From positions 297,838-361,548 of the forward strand of contig NW_006920416.1 of assembly GCF_000344685.1 (NCBI RefSeq): a stretch of 63,711 bases of DNA. Direction: 5' to 3'. This DNA is from Gloeophyllum trabeum ATCC 11539 (lineage: Eukaryota > Basidiomycota > Agaricomycetes > Gloeophyllales > Gloeophyllaceae). The notes below the pieces were generated by a model that saw only the letters and a list, made by a program, of their open reading frames with translations, searched no databases and was not told where the DNA came from. This document shows, in pieces, positions 47,060 to 57,422 of the stretch (the first letter of the stretch is position 1; every line of letters begins with the position of its first letter). The position numbers and the translations under genes were made by a program.

Positions 47060-47512
47060 TGCGAAGGGGTTGGAGAAGTCGATCGTTGTTTTGATGTAGA
47101 CTGTTCCAGATATGTCCCATTCTTGGTATCCGACACTTCGTCCTCCTCGCTCGCATATTGCGGAGGGGCTTCTGTGGGGGCTTCCACGGTCACTTTGGGC
47201 TGGACGACGATATCGATGATTTCGTAGCGCGCCAAGGTCGAGATCACCGTGGACCATGACATGGGGGATATTCGGACCTTCCTCGTCTCGTGGTGTAGCA
47301 CTGAGTTGATGCAGAAGGAGATATTCCCGTGGTCTATGGTTCCAAGCTTATCCGGGAATTGTTGGACTGCGATGGCGACAGCTCCCTGAGGGTGAGGCAA
47401 ATATATCAGTGGCACTCTTCACGAAACAACATAAGACATGCCTGGTGATCAGAGGCTGGTGGCACATAAACCATCTCTCCATCCAAACGATATGTCACGG
47501 TATCTGGGGATA
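47060..47512 (-). pseudogene. Gene fragment of unknown family, beta-rich
   Basis: On the minus strand a frame TVTYRLDGEMVYVPPASDHQ is joined by an intron with a GC donor (CAG|GCATGT, 47386-47441) to GAVAIAVQQFPDKLGTIDHG, then ISFCINSVLHHETRKVRISP, YEIIDIVVQPKVTVEAPTEA and a PPQY motif. A different frame then ends DISGTVYIKTTIDFSNPFAE and a stop at about 47054, so there is either a missed intron or a frameshift. Upstream pieces near 47700 (YGFSSGLCVAAPYSFTAV) may belong to it but cannot be joined in frame. I treat it as a fragment or decayed gene. Confidence 0.35.
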
Positions 47513-48223
47513 ATTTTCGTGCTGATCCTTGCTGCTTGTGGGACATGGCAAAGTGTGGAAGGAAAGGCTGATGGCGCAACCGGTGGGTGTGGTCTTCCTA
47601 GCACAATTTCGAACCAATATATATATATATGTCCGTCAGGCATAGCATGCTAAGACTCTTACAGGCCCTTCGGTCGGTATAGCTACGTGACGTCCGCACT
47701 TACCACTGCTGTGAAGCTGTACGGCGCCGCCACGCACAGCCCGGACGAGAACCCATACTGAACGTTTGATCCCTGTATATATAGCCTCGATTCGAACACT
47801 CACGCACAGCCTTACCTGTACGAACAAATTTGGCGCAGGGCATACAGCTCATATGCACTAGCACGGCCTATGGAAGTTCGAGCTTATAGTCAGTGCTCTC
47901 TGAGCTCACGATCCCACCAACATTACGTTGTCCAGCGTATGGTCACCGGCACTGCAAGCCATGTCCTAGGACAGCCAAGTCATGCACGGAAATCCCCTTT
48001 CATAGAATCATCTCTGCCGCATGACAACACTATGAGCTGTTATATCCCGAAAGGTCACGAACTATCGTGCTAGGTGCGTGTCCGCTCAGCATACCTAATC
48101 AGTCAACATCGCGCTGCATGCAAACCTCAGCAAGGTGTAGTCGCCGCTCGAGGCCCATCGCAGCAAAAAATGTCTCCATTCCGAGCCCAGCTCGAACAGT
48201 ACAGATGAACGCATCCAACGTTT

Positions 48224-50796
48224 TCATTCAGCGCCAATGTCTGCCAGTAAGTTGAAGAAGCTGCTTCTTGCAGATGGCGAGACAGCAGCAGCAGCTTGCC
48301 TCGGAACGGATCCAGCGTCTCCGGATCGTCCTGTGTCCTTTGACTTCCGACTTCGGTTTGGTTTCTTCACCTTTTCATCTGTAAAACATTCGTCTAGACC
48401 ATCCACACATGCTTCCCAGACGTCCGCAGTGGGCATTCTTCCATGCGTCTGGAGCAAGGCATGGAACTTACGTCCCGAAAAACGCCGTACGGGACTCGGC
48501 ACCCGACGGCCCAGGAGCAATGTCTGCGACAGCAGCATGACCGCCTCCATTGCAGCGGAAATTTGTGCGGTCAATTGAATACTCCTGTCCTCTATCGCAG
48601 GATCGCCGGCATCCCCTGACTTGGTTGCGTTTTGATCCGAGGAGGACGGCGATGAGCGGAAATTGGCAAGGAATGCCTCGGCCTCCCTCTTGGTCCACAT
48701 CTCTTTGAGTCTGTCTCGACCGTTCCCGTTCTCGACAGCTCGGGCGTGCATCCGGCGAATTACCCAGCGCACGGAAAGCACTGGAACGAGAAAGTCCCGC
48801 TCGAGGTCTCGTACCAACGGAGTGTCGGACAACAAGGCATGCAACAATAGGGTGAAGCGCATCTCTTCTGGAAGCAATTGCACGGGCCCTGTGGCCTTCG
48901 CATCCGGCATACCCCCTAAAAGGGAGGATAGAGATGGTACAGTGACATCCTCTGCTGCGAGCCGGGTACCCCTTCGAACATATTCAGTTACAACCTTGGG
49001 TTGGCTGCGACTTTCTTTCTTCTGCGAGGAAGCAGACAACCTGGCTGCCGATCCGTCCGCAGACGGATCGAGTTTCCGAAGAGCATCTTGTAGCGGAGAT
49101 AAGGGGTCTTCTTCATCCGAGTACTCCTCTACCACATCAATTAACTCGTCCTCGTCGTCATTTTCACGCTCATCATCATGTTCCTGATCACTTCCTGACC
49201 GCATCGGCAGCCCGACACCCTGGTCTAGTAACGCGTAGCACCATTCACGTATAGGCCTCCCGATGGATCTTGCCGTGTTCTCGAGATCAGGATTCTCGAG
49301 GAATATCCTGGGCCAAGATGAGCCCGTACTGACGGGATCCAGCGCCCTAGGCGACAGGTCTCCTTCCCTATAAGCATTAAGATACAAGGCGGTGACCCTA
49401 ACTGCCTCATCCTCTGAGCCATCCATCTGTAACCCAGGAAGAGAACGGCTCATCATTTCCCAGGTAGGGCAGGCGGTGGGTTCGTGCAATGCACACACAT
49501 CACTTGGCCAGAGACCTTCCTTGCCAGGCCGAGTACCTTCGTACCTCGGGATAGCATATTGCAGGGTAGTCTCCACGATCTTCTCTACGACTTCTTCTTG
49601 TTCCCCGGTAGATAGTGCACCAGGGCCCCTTAATAAGAGAGCCGAAACGGTCCTGCCAATGAGATCCATGACGCTGTTCACCTGGTGCTTTTGTTTTCGC
49701 TTGTGCGACGATGCCGCGGACAAGATGGATTGCAGGGTGGTGGCGACGTGGGTGATACGCCCAGATGCAGTGAGGCGCCTGTCGAAGAACAAAGAGCGGA
49801 TATCCCTTTTGTTCACAACCGTTGACGACGATCTATTGTAGTCATTCCCGACCAGTGCGCCTAATAGTGGTAGAAGGGTGGCGGGGATCTGTAGGTGGTT
49901 CGCTAGTGCTGCGGGGCTGTACACGGGCAGCGAGACGGTTAGGTCAGTGGCCTCCTCGGGTGGCACGAGCCCGACACTGCTCTTCGCATCACCCCTGGCC
50001 TTTTTCTTCCCTTTCTTATTCACGACGACCTGGAAGTCGCCGGTATCCTCGTCACGGGTGTCATCCTGTTCCGACGAAGTGGCGCTCCATACTACCTCGC
50101 TCATCGGTATGTACCCGAGGTACCCTTCAGAATTGAGGACGACAAAGTCAGAGTCGTTACCGAGGACGTAGGCTCCGATCCGCCCAGCTAACTCAACAGC
50201 GTAGGGATCCCCCTCTTCGTCCGCGAAGTGGACTTGCAAAGCATCGTTCGACCGCGAAAGCTCTTGCAGGGCCAGAACACACGCATCATAGCAAAGCGGA
50301 GGTAGCATGCGTGATTCGTGCAGAAATCTAGGAGTAGATCGCGAAACCGCAGATGTTCGGAAGAAAAGTAAGGACGGCTGGATCACATTCTCGTTCACCC
50401 GTCCAGTCAGCGTCGAGAACTTTAGACTTGGGTATGGACCTGCAGATACGCTATATTGCAACGCATATCCAGGATGCAAAGGTCACGTACTCACCGTCGA
50501 ATACGAAGAAAAGTTGTACCCCGATCTTCAGCCATGCCTCTGCTGCATCCTGAACGAGCTTTCCGAACTCCTCGTATTCCCCTCCGTAAACCCAACGGAG
50601 ACCGGACGAATTGTAGAGTTCATAGATAAATCTAACGTGACCGGGCACTACATCAGCAAGACTCGCGCGCTGGATAGAAAACTCACGACCAGCCGTCTAC
50701 GACGATGTTAAGTGGTCCCTTCAGGGGAGAAGTGATCGTTCTTGACACCCCGGGACGGTTCTCTCGAAGATACGTCGTCAGACCGTTCACTCCCAT
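48224..50796 (-). CDS. Asteroid-like XPG/PIN-domain protein
   Basis: Predicted 820 residues in three exons: 50796-50687, 50631-50495 and 50439-48224. The N-terminus is the XPG N-domain: MGVNGLTTYLRENRPGVSRT, NIVVDGWSFIYELYNSSG, GVQLFFVFDG. The internal part continues with FADEEGDPYAVELAGRIGAY and LGNDSDFVVLNSEGYLGYIP, where the acidic residues of FEN1/XPG nucleases are partly kept (DEEGDP, NDSDF). ALANHLQIPATLLPLLGALVG with GNDY matches the helix-hairpin position. The long C-terminal half has acidic low-complexity stretches (ENDDEDELIDVVEEYSDEED). Asteroid-family proteins are relatives of FEN1 with incomplete active sites; their roles are poorly known. The protein ends FFNLLADIGAE. Confidence 0.82.
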
Positions 50797-50892
50797 AGCA
50801 TCATTGGAGGAACCTAGATAGTGAAATCTCTATTTCCTACGTCTTGCGATCGCGCTGTGCAGTAAAACAAGTGCAAAGCAAGCAAAAGTTGA

Positions 50893-50998
50893 TGACAAGG
50901 GTGAGATTCGAACTCACGCCCTTTCGGACTAGTAAGCTGCTGCCACTCAAAGTGGCTAGTCCTGAAACTAGCGCCTTAGACCGCTCGGCCACCTTGCC
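50893..50998 (-). tRNA. tRNA-Leu (anticodon CAG) with an intron of about 26 bases
   Basis: Minus strand, 106 bases before splicing. Acceptor stem GGCAAGG pairs with CCTTGTC (one G-U). The D arm is GCCGAGCGGTCTAAGGC and the T arm is GTGAGTTCGAATCTCAC. The variable arm TCCGAAAGGGC is typical of leucine tRNA. Exon 1 ends in the anticodon loop TTCAGG. The intron begins ACTAGCC and contains the hairpin CCACT-TTG-AGTGG. The mature anticodon stem is CTAGT with ACTAG. The mature length is about 80 before CCA addition. The first bases of the intron repeat ACTAG, so the exon-1 stem has two possible partners. Confidence 0.9.
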
Positions 50999-51058
50999 AT
51001 AGTAAAGGTGTCGCTATTCAGTATTAGAAAAGCATTTGGATTGGGCCCTCGTTCACAG

Positions 51059-52043
51059 CTAACGAAATATGGCTTCCAGATCATGCACCATCCCTCCCAC
51101 CGTATCCCTCGCATACCTCGCAATCAGGAGGACTAGATTATCCACATGCACAGGCTCCGGAAACCTCTCTGCGAATCCGACTCGATGCTCCTGTAGGAAG
51201 TCCTCATCCGCATACAGCTCTTCCCTCGGGTAACTGTACGCGGCGTGTTTGCATCGAAAGACTCCGATATAAGAAGCAGGCTTACCCCCTAGCGACCCAC
51301 TCATCTTCCAAACCTTTCTCCCAGTCCGCAGCATCGCGTAGGAAGGAAGCGCAGCGTCTGCCGACATCGTGCAGTAGCAGTTGTTCCACTTCGTTCAAGT
51401 CGGAATGGAAGAGCTGATTTGACTTCTGCTTAGTGAGCTTCGGAAAGTACTCTCGCATGTACTCGGCCAGCTTCTCTTCGTCTCCGGTCCATAGTGAATG
51501 TATATGCTGCGTTGAAGACAAGCTAGAGCATTCACGGACCTCTGTAAGACAAGAACGTGCCACTTACAAGCTCACACAGTCTGGATGTTATTTCTGTGTA
51601 TATCTTCCGGGTCTTTTCCTCTTCGACCCTTCCAGCTATCCGTTCACATATGGCGCGTTCCTTCTCGGACAGCAACAGTACCTCTGCGTCCGCGGCTTTC
51701 GCATAGAGTTTATTCCATTCGAGCGCATCGCGTGCCGTCTTCACCGCTCGTTTGCGGACCATCTCAATCTGCGCTAACAGATCCAGCAGCGACGGTATCT
51801 GGGTCCGTATGAGCTCGGGGAATATTATATTTTGCACTGCATAGACCAGCAGGAGGACAGGCGGGCATTCGTTCTCATCCACGGTCTTAAGGATGTTCTC
51901 AGTTACGTAGCCTACACCCGCTGGTATGATCAGCGAAGTCCTGGCTTCGAACTAGGTGACGCACTGTATATGTCTTTGTGTGCCTGCTTGTCGTAGCCCT
52001 TTTCGAAGTCAACATCGTTCACAGCCTCGATAAGAACGTCCAT
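51059..52043 (-). CDS. Conserved protein of unknown function, helical
   Basis: Predicted 283 residues in four exons: 52043-51965, 51911-51568, 51539-51286 and 51233-51059. It starts MDVLIEAVNDVDFEKGYDKQ. Helical segments follow (QNIIFPELIRTQIPSLLDLL, QIEMVRKRAVKTARDALEWN), then VRECSSLSSTQHIHSLWTGD, REYFPKLTKQKSN, VGRRCASFLRDAADWEKGLE and a C-terminus with DNLVLLIARYARDTVGGMV. Two adjacent acceptors precede exon 3 (CAG and, two bases later, AG). Only the second keeps frame. I see no signal peptide, membrane segment or known motif. All introns keep frame, so it is a real gene. Confidence 0.7.
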
Positions 52044-53224
52044 ATTGCTCTTTCCCGCAAAAGCGTAAGTCGGTTTTAGCACAACGGAGTTCGTGGCAAC
52101 ATGAACTTGAATACGTCACATTCGCGTGACGCTACGCGTTTATGGGTGACGTTGTCCATCTGGTGCCACCGAGGCGCCACATGTGCGTACGTGCGACTGA
52201 CCGAAACGGCGACGCCTAGAGGCTAAGGTAGCACACTATATACACCTCGTATCTTCCGCTCAAAATGTCCAAGTCATGTAGAGAGCACTACTAATACTAC
52301 TCAGCGACAGCTCCGGGCACGCGGCGCCTATCATCACCCCGACTAGTACTGCGTCACCTGTGCGTGGCTCGCGCGACTTACAAACAGTAGTTCGTCCGCG
52401 AACTTGAACGTATGATCAAGACTCGGATTTCATTCAATTCCTACCGAAGCTCAGCGAGATTAGTCGATGGTAAGTCAGAAGGCGTGGCCGCATGGCAGCT
52501 GAGCTACCGGCGATGGCGAGCCCACGAAAGGGGATATCCTACCGCCTCATACAGGATACGCCCGAGGCGCGTCCCCTCCTCCTTAGGAAGGCACCGAGAA
52601 GCTTCCCGCAAAGCAGGATGGCCGCCCTAGTCCCGGTGATCGCACCCCTGGCTTTCGCACTTTGAGGAAGAGCGACAGGGAAGAGGAGAACTACGAGGGT
52701 CCATGTCACATTGGCCATCGCTCCGACAACAAGCCTCCAGCGCCAGAGTTGCAAACAGGACCCAGGAGATTTCAACTCGACAAAGCGAAGACGAACCCGG
52801 AAACGTCGGTTTCACCCCTAGCAGACGTAAAGGAGTGCAAGAATACAGAATTGAATTCAGTGAGTACACTGACATGACTAAACTTGCATATGGATTACTG
52901 AATTTTGGTTAACAGACGCCTTCCGAGGAATCATTCGAATGAACCAACCTCAACGGCGACGCCAACCCTTGCGAAGGATCCACGGCAGCTCTAGGCGCGA
53001 CCGCGACTAGAACGACCACCATTGAGTCTGCACACTCAGAGGATGATCTGTTTGATCTGACAAGGCTCTCCCCTCCAGATCATCCCCTTGCATGACATAC
53101 ATCGGTCATGGGGTGAATCACCTTCAAGAGAAACATCAGTATCGTCAAAGGTTACTGTGGACTTTGACTACGACAATGTACCAGGATAGAACCCGCCTGA
53201 GATTCCCTTGTCCGGGTCGCCGTA
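52044..53224. other. Intergenic
   Basis: No gene supported. A hydrophobic minus-strand frame at about 52560-52775 (GAMANVTWTLVVLLFPVALP) lacks a convincing start and relatives in the window. Confidence 0.35.
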
Positions 53225-56200
53225 CAGGCACGTATATCCGCCCTCCTCTTCGTCCCGCACTCATTTAACTTCCACCAGTCCTTCATAACAGTCGCAAATT
53301 GAACCAGAAGAATCTGAGAGGAGGACAAGCATTTGCATGCTGAATCAGGGCTTGGAGAGAAGGGGGGAATTAACTGGATTCCGATTCTTCGTTTGAAGTG
53401 TGTCGCGCCTTGATGTAACATCGCATTCGTAGCGAGAACGATTTCCAGCCCCCGTGCCGTTGATGCCTGTCGTGGCAAGACCGCTTGCATAGCAGTTGCT
53501 ACCGGATGTCCCTGTTACTTATCGGAGAGGTTACATCAACGCCGACCAAGACTCCGTTCGTGCAGCAACTGCCTCCCTTGTCGCGGGAGACGGGCTCCTG
53601 CATGAATAGTGTGGTTATCCATGTAATCCCAACAGAGCAAGACATAAACAACGAGCTTCAGTGCTGATAGGTGTACGACTGAGAGCGAGCAGTAGGAAAA
53701 CAGTGCGTCGTAGTCCGACGCGTCGAGAGCGCAGGCGAGTGTGGCTTCGCACGTTCCGCTTGTTTCCGGCGAACGTCAATTGGCCACGATTCTCCTCTTC
53801 TGCGGTTCTGAGCTGTGGCTCTGTGCGCACTGCCCTTGCGTTCGAGCTCTTCCTCGAGCTCATGCGTAAACGTTCATATACGTTCATATCTCCGGGCGCT
53901 GCATAGTGTCTCGCTCGGGATCATCTGACATAGGTCATGCTCGTCTCCGAGTCAAAGGAAAATACCACATACCCTCTCTGGCAGTCATGATTGCAGCGAA
54001 ACTCAACGCATAAAGGCCACGTACATTCTAACCATTCAAAGAAGAGAACATGGGAGGTAGGAACTGCGTGGACTTGGTGATTTCGTCGCAAGCGCCGACA
54101 CATCGAAGTCCGGTGCTCGTCCAATGCAACTGCAACCATTTAAGAGTGCATGCACGTGCATGCTTTGTGACAGACATCGCACGTCAACGCGCCGCAATGC
54201 GGAATACAGACCGACGTGCTTGAATATATCAATATCATCATTACCTGGCCACAATGAAATTTATATCGAAGAGGCATATACTGCAACCGAACGAGCAGAT
54301 GCAGTAATCGTTCCAACCTGCAGCGATGACTCCGGCTTCAAACGGTCTACCCCAACATTCTCTATTGACGTTTCCTACCTTAGGCTCATGTCCAGTCGAA
54401 TTGACGTTCCTCCTAGATAGTGGGATTGAGAATGGTTAAGCCAAAGCCAACATGGCTCAGGATACTGTCGGATCACAGGTTCCATATCGAACACGTGCCG
54501 GACGTGGCTCAAGAGACGATAAAATAGAACTGGTGCACTCCATGCTGCTATTTGGCCAGTCGTATAGGGTAAACACCAGAGTACACCACCGCCTCCAGTC
54601 GCGATCGTCCTCAGTTTCAAGTAAATTCGTGCTTCCAAACGTAACCGTCGTGGACACAGTGGACCAACTACTGAGGACTGCGCCACTGCACCGAGACTAG
54701 TGGCTTTCTAGTGGCGAGTGTCGTGACTTCCAACGATTCGCATAAGGCACGGAGGATTGCAATGCGGGTATGTATCCTCGGTAGAAAGATTAGAGATATA
54801 GCAAGGTACTCGAGAAAGCAGAAGGAAAAAGAGCGCCAGGGCACAAGCATCGCCAGGATAAACATATAGCTCGAACTTCCCAGGCCCTAGACACCCCGCG
54901 CCACACGAACCACACCGACATCACCAAATCCAGCGTTCAGAACCACCACCCCCTCCTCGAGGCAGCGCTGTGGCGGCCTAGAATCCAGGGAAGTGAGTCA
55001 CAGCTAGATGGCACAGAGGATCGCCTGAGTAATACCTTCAGGGATATAGAGAGATGCGTAGCAATTGCACCAAAGCGGGAATAAGAGAAGTTGCATTTGC
55101 GGCAACCGTCGGACCGATGCGACCCTTGACCCTTGATCAGTGATAAGAGGAGCGACTCCCGTCGCACCCTACTCACTCGCCGACTCACCTCGACATTCAC
55201 TTCACCATCGCTCACAATCGTCATGTCTTCCACCAAAGTATTCGTCTTCGGCGAGCAGGCGAGAATAAATCCAGTACAATTGGGCCACTATGCCACCAAA
55301 CACGTTATCGATCAATCGAGAGAAGTTGAAGCGACGGTGGCACATGGGCTTACCACTGACCAGACCGCGACGCCAACGAACGGCAATGTAACGGTGAGCG
55401 CTATGTCCAGGTGTTGCGAGTTTTCATACGCGGATATCTAACTTCAGTTGTTAGTCGAGTCCCATGTCTCGCATAACTCCTGACCTGCATGAATGTCACA
55501 TCCCCATGCCACCCGCTGTGGCCGGCGACACTACCACCCTCCGCGACACGTCCGCCGCACCGACTCAGCAGGGATGCTTCGGGCCAGAGCAAGCTTTCCC
55601 TCCCTTCAGGCCCAATTTGCCGCCTCGACTAAGGAAAGCGAGACCAGGTCGGCGCGAGCGAGCATTTCTACGCCTCCAACGGGAGGCAGGTGTTCTCCAG
55701 GAAACCGCCGCACAGCAGCAAAACCAGGCGACTGACCCTATAGCAGGTCATGGCACTGTCGAAGCAGGGATGGGAGCAACAAATGTCGTGCTGCCGTTGC
55801 CGGGGTCCAATGGAACAGACGAAGTGTCCCGTACACCGGGCGACCTGGCTCCTCGTCGGAAGGCGAGGCCGGGAAGACGGGAGCGAGCCTTGCGACGCCT
55901 TCAGCAACAAGCGGGGATTCTTCAGGAACCCTCCACGTTGCAGCAGGTTGAGGCACCTGGCCTGCGCACCGGCCCTGATCCGACTCTGTCGCCGACGCCG
56001 ACGACTCCTGCGGATACGTCTTCACTGGTGGTGGAGGGGGATGTGGTAGGGAAAGACGGTGTTCAGTCGTCCCCCGACCAGCAGCTTGCCGAACTCGCGA
56101 GCACTCTGGCTCAAGGCCAAGCCGACGACGTTCAGAAGGCTGCCGCCTCGCAGCACGACCACCCCTCCATTTCCCCGCCTCCTTACGACCCGATCGCGCT

Positions 56201-56575
56201 GGGACTGGAAGCGGCGCGATTTATCCTGCAGCAGCATGGATCAAGCCAGTACCCGACAGAGGCGATGGCGCACGATCAACCACAGGAACGACACCTCGTG
56301 GACTGGGCGCTCCAATGGCAAGAGGCCGCGTCAGGACTTCCGAGGGACGGTGCTTCAACGGCCATTGTGACGCTGCCTCAGATCCAGTCCGAGCAGGCTG
56401 AGGGCGGCGCACCCCTGGGGATGGCCAATGTCGGGAGCTTGCCCTCGCATCACTGGCAGCCGCAGCCGTTCACGCCAAGCATGACTCTCAACCAGGGCGG
56501 AGCGGTACCTATTGGCAATTTGCAGAACGACGAGTACGAGGCGCCGTACGCCTTCCCCAGCGAGTGGCCCGTCCC
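53225..56575. repeat. Segmental duplication, copy 1 (portion that can be compared)
   Basis: Collinear with 60378-63711, with an offset falling from 7144 at the left edge to 7121 at the gene start and 7136 at the window end. Anchor words such as TGAAGTGTGTCGCGCCTTGA occur at 53395 and 60539. Divergence looks moderate, roughly one tenth of sites by eye. The non-coding left part (53225-55222) has many indels. It contains blocks that are open in one copy and broken in the other, for example the LSCGSVRTALAFELFLELM stretch. The true right boundary of copy 1 lies beyond 56575 because copy 2 is cut by the window. Confidence 0.9.
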
Positions 56576-57422
56576 TGCGACACATCAGGCACCTGGAATG
56601 ATGACGCGAGCACCATACGAAACGCCTATGGGCACTATGCTTGAACAAGCGCGAGCCTTCCCTCCCCAGCAGACCGGAGCTCCGTATGCCCACGAGCTGG
56701 TCCAGTTCCCCGCGGCGCTCGAGCCACATAGTCTCCCGCTTTCGCAGGCGATATATCCCTTTGTTGACTGTCCGGGACCCTGTCCCCCGAACTGCCCCAC
56801 GCGATTGAGGTTGGCGCGAGCGCACCAAGGCCGCCCCTTGTCGCGTCTTCCCTATCCAACACGGTTCGATCCTTTCAGCGACGATTTGGACAGTCAATGG
56901 GAGGCGCGATACTATCCTGCAGCGGACGCGGGGGAGCCTAATTCTCTTACCTCACCGATTTCGCCCGCGACAGCGACGTCAACATCCGCGCCCACGCCGC
57001 GGACAGCCGGTCTCAACGCTGGCCATAGTCCCTGTTCCTCGTGCGAGCGGCTGGCGCGGGCTGGCGAGGAGATCCTATACACCACATGTTGCGGATACAA
57101 ATCGGCCACTGTACCCGCTGGGGACGATGAGACGGACGGGGTAACAATGGCGATCCCTGTCAGACGCGAGAGGAAGCGCGTTGCCCTTGTTGGCTCGACG
57201 CCCTCTTGGTATCTTGACCAGCGGCAGGCCCACCGGTATCTGGCGCTGCTTCGATGCCTCGAGTACCACGCGATCTTGCGCGCAAAGGCTAAGGAGGCCA
57301 ACCCCGAGGACAGCGACCGGCCTCCGCTGACGCCGCTCTGGACTCATTTCCCCGAGCTCCTCGAGCCCATCTCTGAGGTGCCGCCGCAGAACATGCTGCA
57401 CCTCCACCTCAGCGGAAACTGA
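55223..57422 (+). CDS. Unrecognised 712-residue protein, duplicated gene copy 1
   Basis: Two exons, 55223-55393 and 55455-57422. Exon 1 encodes MSSTKVFVFGEQARINPVQL and 37 further residues. The intron begins GTGAGC. The nearest acceptor (CTTCAG, ending 55447) would lead to an early stop, but the next one (TTAG, ending 55454) keeps frame and sits at a better distance from the CTAAC branch site. The same holds in copy 2. The protein contains an internal repeat, KARPGRRERAFLRLQ at residues 118-132 and KARPGRRERALRRLQ at about 193-207, each followed by an AGxLQE motif. A long Pro/Gln/Ser-rich middle follows, then two cysteine clusters (CPGPCPPNC, then CSSCERL with TTCCGY). The C-terminal helical block is HRYLALLRCLEYHAILRAKA. 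There is no signal peptide. I do not recognise it. An alternative model starts at the ATG at 55464 (652 residues). Confidence 0.7.

Noticed and set aside
52539..52775. Hydrophobic minus-strand frame
   Set aside because: Membrane-like composition only. No start context, splice partner or paralogue in the window.
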